From: Paenibacillus elgii NBRC 100335
Lineage (GTDB): Bacteria; Bacillota; Bacilli; Paenibacillales; NBRC-103111
Assembly: GCF_004000865.1 (NCBI RefSeq)
Contig: NZ_BIMB01000002.1
Coordinates: 124,001-188,000, forward strand
DNA: 64,000 nucleotides
Direction: 5' to 3'
The translations under genes and the position numbers were made by a program. Under the pieces are notes generated by a model. That model saw only the letters and a program-made list of their open reading frames with translations. It ran no database searches and was not told where the DNA came from. This document shows positions 50,359 through 58,417 of the stretch, piece after piece. Numbering within the stretch: the first letter of the stretch is position 1; each line of letters starts with the position of its first letter.

Positions 50359-52059
50359 ATGCATTTGTCCAGGAAACCTGTTCAACGCAATAGTAATAAC
50401 TCATTATTCGTCAAGGAAGATAGGAGTGAACCCTGCATGAAACCTGCTGTTCTTAAAAAGACAGCACAAGTGACCGTACTGATGCTCATCATCTCTGTTT
50501 TGGTTCCTGTGCTGGCGTTTGCCGCTTCAGGATTCAAAAACTTGAATTTTGATAGCAACGGCACGGTAACCGGTACGGTGTATTCCGATGTGTACAGCGT
50601 GAATGCTACCGTATACGCGTTTGATCCGAACGGAAATCGCATTGCCGTTTCCGACGCCACTTATGTTGACTACGATGTTACAAACAATGTGTATAACTAC
50701 AAATTTACGGTAGCGGGCAGCACTTATGATTATGTCCGTCTGCAAGGTCCTTTCGGTACGTCGGTTGACGGAAAAACAACGATTACCGACTCCGTTTACC
50801 AATCCGTATACCGTAACAACGGCAGTAACCCTGGCGGCGGTTCTACTTGCTGCTCCGGCGGCGGAGGCGGCGGTGGAATCTGGGGTTCGGAAACGATCAA
50901 CGTGAACTCTGACGGTTCCGTCGATGCCGACCAACTGAAAAATTCGCTCAAGAACTACGACAAAGTGACGCTGAAGCTGAACGGCGACATCGCCCTGATT
51001 CCGGCTAAAGCGCTTGTCGATTATGTAACGGATTCCAAGAAAGTACTGGTTATCGTTAACGACAAAGGTTCGTACATCATTCCGCTCAACGCGCTGAAGC
51101 TGCAAGACTTAGCTAGCAAGCTGTCGGTAACGACGGATGAGCTGAAGCTGAAAGTAACGATCGCCAAAGCAAGCGATACAACGAAGGACGGCGTTGACAA
51201 GGCTGCTAAAGCGCTTGGCGGTACGGTAGCCAGCAATGCTGTCGATTTCGATATCGTCGGCCTTGGCAAAGATCAGCAAACTGCTGCTCTGGACCTCGGC
51301 AACAACTACATCAGCCGGATTCTTCCGCTGAGCAAAGCTGTCGATTCGTCCAAAGCAACGGGTGTTCTTTACAACCCGACAACGGGTAAACTGAGCTTTG
51401 TGCCTGCTGTCTTCTCTTCGACGGACAGTAAAAACGAAGCGACGTTGAAACGTAACGGCAGCAGCATTTATGCCGTAATCGAGTTGGATAAAACCTTCTC
51501 CGACATCAACGGCCACTGGGCTGAAAGCTACATCAAACTGCTGGCTAACAAGCTTGTCGTTGACGGGGTAACCGACACGACATTCCAGCCGGAGCGTAAT
51601 ATTACTCGTGCGGAATTCGCAGCACTGGTAGTTCGTGCGCTGGGTCTGGATACGAACAGTGGCAGCAGCACGTTCAAAGACGTTGCAGCTAGCGACTGGT
51701 ACGCAAGCGTTGTAGCGGCAGCGGCCAATGCGAAGCTGGTTGACGGCTACGAAGACGGTACGTTCCGTCCGAACGCTACGATCAACCGCGAAGAGCTGGC
51801 GGCTATGGTCGTGCGCGCTCTGAACTATGCTGGTGCGAAACCGGACGTCTCGGCTGATAAACAAACTCAGCTGTTGGCGAAATTCAAAGACGCAAGCAAA
51901 ATCGTATGGGCGAAGAACGAAATCGCCGCTGCGATTGATGCCGGCATCATCGACGGCATGACGGACGACACGTTGGGTGCCCGCGATACGGCGACTCGTG
52001 CACAATCCGCAACCATGCTGAAACGTCTGCTCTCTAAAGCAAGCTTTATCAACAACTAA
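50359..52059 (+). CDS. Secreted protein with three S-layer-homology domains
   Basis: About 566 residues. A secretion signal is visible (KKTAQVTVLMLIISVLVPVLAFAA). Residues 57-155 look like a beta-sandwich domain, then a Gly-rich linker with a Cys pair (GGGSTCCSGGGGGGG), a middle domain (about 180-375), and three SLH domains (about 380-430, 440-490, 510-560) that bind pyruvylated cell-wall polymer; the third is degenerate. Two starts are possible: ATG 50359 with a perfect AAGGAGGTG site, or ATG 50437 with TAGGAG, which gives a conventional signal peptide. No catalytic motif. Confidence 0.9.
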   Translation: MHLSRKPVQRNSNNSLFVKEDRSEPCMKPAVLKKTAQVTVLMLIISVLVPVLAFAASGFKNLNFDSNGTVTGTVYSDVYSVNATVYAFDPNGNRIAVSDATYVDYDVTNNVYNYKFTVAGSTYDYVRLQGPFGTSVDGKTTITDSVYQSVYRNNGSNPGGGSTCCSGGGGGGGIWGSETINVNSDGSVDADQLKNSLKNYDKVTLKLNGDIALIPAKALVDYVTDSKKVLVIVNDKGSYIIPLNALKLQDLASKLSVTTDELKLKVTIAKASDTTKDGVDKAAKALGGTVASNAVDFDIVGLGKDQQTAALDLGNNYISRILPLSKAVDSSKATGVLYNPTTGKLSFVPAVFSSTDSKNEATLKRNGSSIYAVIELDKTFSDINGHWAESYIKLLANKLVVDGVTDTTFQPERNITRAEFAALVVRALGLDTNSGSSTFKDVAASDWYASVVAAAANAKLVDGYEDGTFRPNATINREELAAMVVRALNYAGAKPDVSADKQTQLLAKFKDASKIVWAKNEIAAAIDAGIIDGMTDDTLGARDTATRAQSATMLKRLLSKASFINN

Positions 52060-52091
52060 TTGTATAACGCATCATGAACCACTCTCCATGA

Positions 52092-52142
52092 AAAAGGGCC
52101 GTTTCTTTTGTCTCTCGCAGACAAGGGCAACGGCCCTTTGTT
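52092..52142 (+). terminator. Terminator of the SLH protein gene
   Basis: AAAGGGCCGTT pairs with AACGGCCCTTT, followed by GTT. Confidence 0.85.
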
Positions 52143-52175
52143 AACGAAGATATCTTCCTCAGCAAAGGGGACAAT

Positions 52176-52619
52176 ATGGATTTTAATGAATATATGGCAT
52201 TTGTCAGAAAATGCAGTCAAGAGCCCATCCAAGAACTTACTGAATTAGACTTTTATGAATTAGAGAAAACTTTAGATACAAAATTGCCAGTGGAATTTAA
52301 GTCCTATTATTTGGAGCATAATGGTAATCACTCTGTTCCGGATGAATGTTATTTGTTTTTTCCGATAAAATACGGATTTTCTATCGAACGGCGATTAGAA
52401 GTTTATGCAAAACAAGGTATTCACTTTGAAAAAAAGATACCGTTTGCTGGGGATGGATACGGACATACGTATTTTTTGTCATTGGAAGATAACAGCTTTG
52501 GAAAAGTACTATTTTTTCAGCATGAAACCGAAGATCATCAGGAATATAAGGTCGTTGCAAATAGCTTTTCAGAATTTTTGATTTCTTTTGTATCCAAAGG
52601 AAAGACATTTGTGAGGTAA
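52176..52619 (+). CDS. SMI1/KNR4 (SUKH) family protein, AT-rich
   Basis: A 147-residue SUKH-fold protein: LDFYELEKTLDTKLPVEFKSYYLEHNGN fits the family start, and FAGDGYGHTYFLSLEDNSFGKVLFFQHE the middle. Many SUKH proteins are immunity proteins against contact-dependent nuclease toxins. Codon use is visibly AT-rich compared with all its neighbours, pointing to horizontal gain. No toxin or secretion gene is nearby, so it appears as an orphan immunity gene. AAAGGGG lies 5 nt before ATG. Confidence 0.87.
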   Translation: MDFNEYMAFVRKCSQEPIQELTELDFYELEKTLDTKLPVEFKSYYLEHNGNHSVPDECYLFFPIKYGFSIERRLEVYAKQGIHFEKKIPFAGDGYGHTYFLSLEDNSFGKVLFFQHETEDHQEYKVVANSFSEFLISFVSKGKTFVR

Positions 52620-52647
52620 ACTGATTGGCCTTGGTTCCCTAAGATTG

Positions 52648-52678
52648 CCCCGTCGTCCATTACAGACGGCGGGGTTTT
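52648..52678 (+). terminator. Terminator of the SUKH gene
   Basis: CCCCGTCG pairs with GACGGCGGGG, followed by TTTT. Confidence 0.82.
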
Positions 52679-52816
52679 CTGTATCCGTCTTACGCCTCGT
52701 CCTCAAGCTCATCAGCCTGCTTTTCCTCTACTATTCCGAACGACGCTCCTGTCGATTCTTCTGCCGTATCTCCGGCCAGCTTCCGACATTTCCTGGGAAA
52801 TGTAAACACGAAGGGA

Positions 52817-52845
52817 TTGGATCGGACAGCGAAAGGGGATATACT
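52817..52845 (+). promoter_or_regulatory. Promoter of the toprim gene
   Basis: TTGGAT (52817-52822), 17 bp, TATACT (52840-52845), 37 bp before the start codon. Confidence 0.65.
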
Positions 52846-52882
52846 ACAAGAAAGAAATTCATTGCAGGAACGGAGGCAATCG

Positions 52883-53242
52883 ATGTCTATCGCGATTATA
52901 GTGGAAGGAAAAAATGACAAAAGCAGGCTTCGCCGCCTGCTGACAGAGGACATCATCATCGTTTGTACCTTCGGATCGCTGAATACGGATCGTTTGGAAG
53001 AGTTGAAGAAAAAAATCGGAACGTGCGATGTGTACCTGTTTACGGATAATGACCCTTCGGGCAAAAAGATACGCGCCATTCTCCGGGATACGTTTCCAGA
53101 TGCCGAACAAATTTATACGCGGCGCGGCTATGCCGGCGTCGAAGGCACACCGGACGAGTATCTTATTCAACAATTGGAAAAGGCCGGGCTGGAGGAGTTT
53201 ATTATCTATCCCCCGATGATCCCGACCTTTGAGAAGTTCTAA
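52883..53242 (+). CDS. Stand-alone toprim-domain protein
   Basis: About 119 residues from ATG 52883 with CGGAGG 6 nt upstream. Toprim signatures are intact: catalytic Glu in IIVEGKNDKSRL and the DxD pair in YLFTDNDPSGKKIR. The domain is shared by RNase M5, primases, topoisomerases and OLD nucleases. It resembles the catalytic domain of RNase M5 but lacks that enzyme's C-terminal part and 5S rRNA context. Its stop overlaps the converging AEC gene by 4 bp. Confidence 0.85.
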   Translation: MSIAIIVEGKNDKSRLRRLLTEDIIIVCTFGSLNTDRLEELKKKIGTCDVYLFTDNDPSGKKIRAILRDTFPDAEQIYTRRGYAGVEGTPDEYLIQQLEKAGLEEFIIYPPMIPTFEKF

Positions 53243-54165
53243 TTTATAAATTTTATCAAATAAATAACCAGCGTCACCGTAAAAATGCTGAAGATCGTTG
53301 AAGAAAACACAGCTTGCGACGAAAATTCCGGCTCATTGTCATATTCGACGGCAATGAGCACGCTGCTCAGCGATGTCGGCACCGCGCAGGACAGCACAAG
53401 CGCCTGCGCCATGACCCCTTCGATCCCCATGAGCACGACGATCAGAAAACCGACGGCCGGGCCCACACAGAGCCTCAGCACATTCGACAGCATGACATCC
53501 GTCAGCTTGAACGTCCATTTCATGCTTCCCAATTGTACCCCGAGCGTCAAGAGAGCGGTTGCGATAAACGCGTCCGATACATAATTGATCGGCGCATACA
53601 CCGGTCCCGGAATAGGAATGTGCAGCCCCTTCATCAAAAACGCAATCGGAATGATATAAATAACCGGCAGCGTTAGTATCGTGCGGAGCGTCTGCCTCGG
53701 GTCGTTGCGCTTCGAAGCATTAACGGCATAAATGCCATATGTATTCGGCAGCAGGCTCTGCATCATCATAATGATGATCTGAATCGACAAGGTGAATGCG
53801 TCTCCGACAAACACAAGCTGATTGAGCGGAATCGCATAGTTCGCGCTGTTGTAAAAAATAACGCTGTTGCGCATCGCCGGGATCATCCCGTCCTTATATC
53901 CCCGCAGACGGATGACGACTTCCATCAAAAGAAACATCGCGGCAAAGAACAGGACGAAAAACAGCAGCGTTTGTCCGAGAACAGCCAGCGACAGCGACGA
54001 TTCGTATAACATTTTGAATACGAGCGCCGGGGAGAACAAGTAAAAATTTAATTTGGAAAGCGTCTTGATATCGAGCTTGAATGCCCGGTACAAAATGACG
54101 CCTATCGCAATCATGATGGTCAGCGGAATAACATTATTGAGCAGGATGTGCGTAAAATAAGCCAT
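53239..54165 (-). CDS. AEC family transporter
   Basis: A 308-residue membrane protein with ten helices in two inverted five-helix halves, like auxin-efflux-carrier/malate-carrier proteins (YwkB-like). Conserved positions occur in FYNSANYAIPLNQLVFVG and in VLSCAVPTSLSSVLIAVEYDNEPEFSSQAVFSSTIFS read in order. Substrate probably a small organic anion. Its stop codon overlaps that of the converging toprim gene, without a terminator between them. Start ATG 54165 has a modest upstream site. Confidence 0.88.
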   Translation of the reverse strand: MAYFTHILLNNVIPLTIMIAIGVILYRAFKLDIKTLSKLNFYLFSPALVFKMLYESSLSLAVLGQTLLFFVLFFAAMFLLMEVVIRLRGYKDGMIPAMRNSVIFYNSANYAIPLNQLVFVGDAFTLSIQIIIMMMQSLLPNTYGIYAVNASKRNDPRQTLRTILTLPVIYIIPIAFLMKGLHIPIPGPVYAPINYVSDAFIATALLTLGVQLGSMKWTFKLTDVMLSNVLRLCVGPAVGFLIVVLMGIEGVMAQALVLSCAVPTSLSSVLIAVEYDNEPEFSSQAVFSSTIFSIFTVTLVIYLIKFIN

Positions 54166-54191
54166 GTCAAATCGATGCCCCTGACGCTTGC

Positions 54192-54800
54192 TTAGGATTC
54201 CTTGCTAACCTGAATTAAATCGTTTGCGATTCCTTCGATATCGATGTTTTCGTCGTTGCCCGAATAATAGGTGCGCACGTCGCCTTTACCGTCGACCAGC
54301 AGAAACAAGTTCGTATGCGTAAAATTGCCGGTTTTCGGGTCTTTAGCTACAAGGACGTCAAACTTCTTGGCAAGGTCCGCCGTATAAGCCTCGTCGCCGC
54401 GCAGGAAATACCAGCCCTTATAATCCGGATGAAAGCGGCTGGAAAATTCCTTGAGCCGTTCAGGCGTATCTCTCGTCGGATCGAAGGTGATGGATAAAAG
54501 CGCCGTCTTTGTGCCGAACACACCTTTTTTCACCAATGCGTCCTGAATTTTGGACAGGTTGTAAGTCGTCGGCGGGCAGACGTCAGGACAATACGAAAAA
54601 TAAAAATAAACCAGCTTCGCTTTTCCTGCCGTATCGGCTAACGTTACCGTCTTGCCGTCCAAGTTTTCCAGCGTGAAGTCCGGCGCCTTCTTAAGCACCC
54701 CGATTTTTTTCTCCGGACCTTTCACCAGCATATAAGCCAATGTTGCGATCAAACCAACCAGCAGTACCATGACAACGATTTTAAAACCGGTTTTCTGCAT
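54192..54800 (-). CDS. SCO1/SenC/PrrC family copper chaperone
   Basis: About 202 residues from ATG 54800 with GGAAGGTGG upstream. One membrane anchor (about 5-25) and an outward thioredoxin-like domain with the copper-binding/redox CPDVCPPT (FSYCPDVC) and conserved His in FTHTNLFLL near the C-terminus. SCO proteins help insert CuA into cytochrome oxidase subunit II. It is encoded just behind heme O synthase in the same direction, so the two are probably coexpressed. Confidence 0.93.
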   Translation of the reverse strand: MQKTGFKIVVMVLLVGLIATLAYMLVKGPEKKIGVLKKAPDFTLENLDGKTVTLADTAGKAKLVYFYFSYCPDVCPPTTYNLSKIQDALVKKGVFGTKTALLSITFDPTRDTPERLKEFSSRFHPDYKGWYFLRGDEAYTADLAKKFDVLVAKDPKTGNFTHTNLFLLVDGKGDVRTYYSGNDENIDIEGIANDLIQVSKES

Positions 54801-54892
54801 ACCCTTGCCCACCTTCCCATTATTCAAAAAATAAATCCCAAGGCCGGGGCCAAGGGATTGTCATCCACCGTTTTGCACCGTCCGCAAATACC

Positions 54893-55831
54893 CTACGGTA
54901 ATGGAGTGGTGCTGATAACCATGATGATATACAGCAAGGTCAAATAGTTAATGGAGTAAATAAACATTTTTTTGGCCCATTGCACTTCATCCTTTGCTTT
55001 GAACCCTTTAAGGCTCAAGAACGCCCAGTACAAGCCCATAAGCGTTGCCCCATAGAAGTAAAGCTCTCCTACGTAACCGAGCCAGTACAGCAAAAGCGAA
55101 ACGGGTACGAGCAGCACGATATAGCGGATCATCGCCATTTTGGTAATGTACGTCCCTTTGACTACCGGCAGAAGCGGGAAGCCAGCTGCGCGGTACTCTT
55201 CCATCCGACGAATGCCAAGCGCCCAGAAGTGCGGTGGCTGCCACAGGAACATAATGCCGTACAGAATAAGCCCCGCGGCATCGATCTGCCCTTGGACGGC
55301 ACAATAGCCAAGCAGCGTAGGCATCGCGCCGGAAAAGCTGCCGACGAATGTGCTCCATACGGATGACCGTTTAAACCATGCGGTATAAATCCACACGTAA
55401 ATAAATAAACCGAGCAAACCAAGCAGAGCGGTAAGTGGATTCGTTAAGAACCACAGCACCGATAGGCCGAGAACGCCGAGCACGATGCCATACCATAATA
55501 CGGTCTGCGGAGCAATGCTGCCTACTGCGGTAGCACGCTTTTGCGTCCGGGTCATCTTCTTGTCCATGTCCCGGTCCAAATAGTTGTTCAGCACGCAGCC
55601 GGACGCCATCACCAACACGGTACCGAGCAGCATATATATCAATTTATCCCACTGGATATGCCAGCCGGAAGCGACCCAAAAGCCGCCAAATGCCGTAATC
55701 GCGTTAGAAAATAAAATGCCGGGTTTGGCGAGATTCACAAAATCTCTCCACGTCACAGGCGAGTTGACAGCGGTATCCGCCTCAACATCTGTCGTCTCTA
55801 CGCCCATCCCCAAGCTTGCCTGTTTTTCCAC
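54893..55831 (-). CDS. ctaB: Heme O synthase (protoheme IX farnesyltransferase)
   Basis: About 312 residues, an UbiA-superfamily enzyme with about nine helices. Two Asp-rich motifs bind the farnesyl diphosphate Mg: NNYLDRDMDKKMTRTQKR and the later region with RMEEYRAAGFPLLPVV. It attaches the farnesyl tail to heme B, giving heme O for CtaA. Start GTG 55831 (AAGGGGG 10 nt upstream) gives the family length; the frame continues to 55936 without a family match. Confidence 0.94.
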   Translation of the reverse strand: MEKQASLGMGVETTDVEADTAVNSPVTWRDFVNLAKPGILFSNAITAFGGFWVASGWHIQWDKLIYMLLGTVLVMASGCVLNNYLDRDMDKKMTRTQKRATAVGSIAPQTVLWYGIVLGVLGLSVLWFLTNPLTALLGLLGLFIYVWIYTAWFKRSSVWSTFVGSFSGAMPTLLGYCAVQGQIDAAGLILYGIMFLWQPPHFWALGIRRMEEYRAAGFPLLPVVKGTYITKMAMIRYIVLLVPVSLLLYWLGYVGELYFYGATLMGLYWAFLSLKGFKAKDEVQWAKKMFIYSINYLTLLYIIMVISTTPLP

Positions 55832-56091
55832 CTCTATGCAACCCCCTTGTGTGAGGAATTCGAAATTAATTGTGATTTCCTTCACTCTTAAAAAGATCCT
55901 CTTTATCATAACAACCTGCGGACCTTTTGACAACAACGGATGGCGTTGTTCAAAATATTGTCGAATCCCCCATCTAGAGACAATAGCTGCTGTGCGCTGG
56001 AGACACCGAACATTAAGCGTATATTTTTTTGCATATCATCGGAAAATACAAGGAGCGGTCACGGTCATCCGGAACTACCCGAAAAACACAC

Positions 56092-56123
56092 AAAAAATGC
56101 CTCCGGGAAAGACCGGAGACATT
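56092..56123 (-). terminator. Terminator of the P450 gene
   Basis: Minus-strand stem CTCCGG/CCGGAG (56102-56107 with 56114-56119), extended to ATG/CAT, followed by TTTTTT. Confidence 0.82.
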
Positions 56124-56170
56124 GACCGGAATTACTTGGAACCCTCAACGTTTCTTACCAAACACGCACG

Positions 56171-57385
56171 CTACCGCTCGACGCGGACGGGAAACTTGGC
56201 AAGAAATCCTCTCTGCCCGAGGTTTTCACTCAAGCTCCATTGTTCGGGCAAAATCAGCCGGGAATACCGCTTCATAAATTCGGCCAAGCCGATGCTTGCT
56301 TCCATCCTCGCGAGAGGCGCGCCCAGACAGAAATGGGTCCCTTTGCCGAACGACAAATGCTGCTGATTATTCGCCCGGTTCAAATCGAACTGCTCCGCTT
56401 CAACAAAATGTTCCTCATCGCGGTTGGCCGAGCCGATCCACGCGATAATCGATTCCCCTTCCTTCATTTCCACACCGAACACATTCGTATCCTGCGCAAC
56501 TCTGCGCATCATGAACTGGGCGGGCGAGCGGTAGCGCAGCACTTCTTCCACCGCCTTCGGAATGAGCGATAACTCCTTCCTGAGCAGCGGGTAAGCGGCA
56601 GGCTGGTCAATCAGGAAGCAATAGAACGCATTGGAGATCAGCCTCGTCGTCGTCTCGTTCCCGGCAAAAAGCAACCCAATACCAAAATGAATAATTTCTT
56701 CGTCGCTCAAACGCTCCCCTTCGAGCTCGGCGATCGTCAAATCCGAGATGATGTCATCCGTCGGACGGCTTCTTTTTTTCCCGATGATAGGCAGCAAGTA
56801 GTCTGCCATTTCCTTCAGCGCCCGCGACCTTTCCTTCACGCTTTCGGCATAGGTGTCGCGGCTGCCCGGTGAGATAATGGCATCCGACCACAGCTTGAAT
56901 TGCTTCCAATCGCTCGCCGGAACGCCCAGCAGCTCCGCAATGACGGTCACTGGCAGAGGAATGGCCAGATCGTAGACAAGATCGATCGTATCCTGTTCCC
57001 GGATTTGATCCAGCCAGTATTGCGCCACCGTAACAATTCGCGGTTCCCATGTCTTAAGCGACTTTGGGGTGAACGCTTTGGCAACCAGCCCCCGTCTTTT
57101 GGAATGCAGGGGAGGGTCCATTGAGGTCAGGCTTCTCTCTTCCTTTCCTATAACCGGGAACGACGACAGCTTCCGGTCGTTTTTGCTGGAAAACAATTGA
57201 TAATCGGATAATACCCGCTCCACGTCCCGGTATAAAAAGACATTCCAGACTTTCTGCTTCGGATCGAAATAAACCGGATGGCTCGTTCTCATCTCCCGAT
57301 ACCACGAATACGGCTCAAACCGATGCTCCTCCGTGCTGAACCCGGTAATCTCATCGGGGTAAACGATCTTTTCCACGACCTCCAC
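56171..57385 (-). CDS. Cytochrome P450 (class I bacterial type)
   Basis: About 404 residues with all landmarks: I-helix LLFAGNETTT, the ExxR in EEVLRYRSP, and the heme loop FGKGTHFCLGAPLARME, whose Cys (about 353) ligates iron. No membrane anchor, so it is a soluble, ferredoxin-dependent type related to the CYP107/CYP109 group. Start GTG 57385 is chosen for AAGGGAG 8 nt upstream. No ferredoxin, reductase or biosynthetic genes adjoin, so the substrate is unknown. It has its own promoter with a dyad. Confidence 0.93.
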   Translation of the reverse strand: MEVVEKIVYPDEITGFSTEEHRFEPYSWYREMRTSHPVYFDPKQKVWNVFLYRDVERVLSDYQLFSSKNDRKLSSFPVIGKEERSLTSMDPPLHSKRRGLVAKAFTPKSLKTWEPRIVTVAQYWLDQIREQDTIDLVYDLAIPLPVTVIAELLGVPASDWKQFKLWSDAIISPGSRDTYAESVKERSRALKEMADYLLPIIGKKRSRPTDDIISDLTIAELEGERLSDEEIIHFGIGLLFAGNETTTRLISNAFYCFLIDQPAAYPLLRKELSLIPKAVEEVLRYRSPAQFMMRRVAQDTNVFGVEMKEGESIIAWIGSANRDEEHFVEAEQFDLNRANNQQHLSFGKGTHFCLGAPLARMEASIGLAEFMKRYSRLILPEQWSLSENLGQRGFLAKFPVRVER

Positions 57386-57478
57386 ACTTACCACTCCCTT
57401 CGTTTTTTACAAACAAAAACAACGACGGACGAATGACGGGCCTGCCATGATGAAAGATGGTTTAAAACAAAATTATTA

Positions 57479-57532
57479 AGTAATGAAAGTTTATTCATGA
57501 CTAATTATATTAAATTAGGTTATATTTGTAAA
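57479..57532 (-). promoter_or_regulatory. Promoter and operator-like dyad of the P450 gene
   Basis: Minus-strand TTTACA (57527-57532), 17 bp, TATAAT (57504-57509): nearly consensus. Directly downstream, AGTAATGAA (57479-57487) pairs with TTCATGACT (57494-57502), 8 of 9, placed where a repressor would act. The leader to the start codon is about 110 nt. Confidence 0.72.
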
Positions 57533-57547
57533 TATCAGAACTTCTTA

Positions 57548-58378
57548 CTACCTTAACACCGCGTCGTGTATGCCTTTTTCTTCCGCCATCAACTTACGGG
57601 CCTGCTCAAAATGGCCAAAGCAACTGCGGCTTAGCGTCAAGGATTCAGGTACGCCATGCAGCAGGATTTCGTAATTGCCCGGCGTAATCAGATCGGCGCA
57701 AATTTTTTGAATATATCTTACGTTGACCAGCTGGCTTTTGTTGCACTGGAAGAGAAGCGGCGAAGTCGCCGCATTCAGCTCTTTCAGGGTGGAGGAGGTA
57801 TGAATCGTCTGCACCGAATTCGAATCCGTCCATTTGATCGAAATCTGCTTGTAGTCCTTGGAGATGTAAACAATTTTCTCCTCCTTGACGTAAAGCTCCC
57901 GCTGGATGTTTCGCCCATCCAAATCGCATATTTTTTGCTTGCAGCGGATCAAGCGTTCGTCGTTCGATCCGGCAGCGGGCGACTGCTTTCTTTTCTGCAT
58001 CAGATGCTTCTTGGCCTTCTCCAAGCTTTTCTTAAACCGTTCGGAGGTTACGGGCTTCAGCATCAGGGAGAGCGAGTCGATTTCAAAGCTTTCCTCCGCA
58101 TACTTCATGTCCGTGAGCGCCGTGACCACAATAATGCAAGGATCGTACCCCTTCGCCTTAATCAGTCGGCAAGCCATCAGACCGGAAATATCGTCCAGGT
58201 TAATATCCGTAAGGATGAGGTCCGGCTGCAGCTCGACATACTTGTCCACCAGCTTGCTGCCCGATGACACCGTATCGAGGACGATGAGATGATGTTCTTC
58301 GGCGAATCGAATTAAAAGCTGCTTTTGTGCAAAATCGTCTTCCGCAATTAAAGCGGTCAGTTGTTCCCCTTGATTCAA
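57548..58378 (-). CDS. LytTR-family response regulator
   Basis: About 276 residues. Receiver domain (about 8-120): acidic pair in LIAEDD, phospho-acceptor Asp in LILTDINLDD, Thr in VVTALTD and Lys in MLKPVTSERF. A Lys-rich linker leads to a C-terminal LytTR DNA-binding domain (about 160-265: KEEKIVYISKDYKQISI, LLFQCNKSQLVNVRYIQKI). Start TTG 58378 is preferred because AAGGTGGTGAG lies 7 nt upstream; GTG 58393 sits inside that site. It follows its sensor gene by about 39 bp. Confidence 0.9.
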   Translation of the reverse strand: MNQGEQLTALIAEDDFAQKQLLIRFAEEHHLIVLDTVSSGSKLVDKYVELQPDLILTDINLDDISGLMACRLIKAKGYDPCIIVVTALTDMKYAEESFEIDSLSLMLKPVTSERFKKSLEKAKKHLMQKRKQSPAAGSNDERLIRCKQKICDLDGRNIQRELYVKEEKIVYISKDYKQISIKWTDSNSVQTIHTSSTLKELNAATSPLLFQCNKSQLVNVRYIQKICADLITPGNYEILLHGVPESLTLSRSCFGHFEQARKLMAEEKGIHDAVLR

Positions 58379-58417
58379 CGTCCGGCTCACCACCTTATGG
58401 ATCGTTCATTGGATTGT

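Noticed and set aside
52690-52806. Short minus-strand acidic reading ending LEDEA before the toprim gene
   Set aside because: The 39-codon frame begins with an unsupported GTG and has no terminator in its own direction; the longer frame runs antisense to the toprim gene. Coding is possible but not supported.
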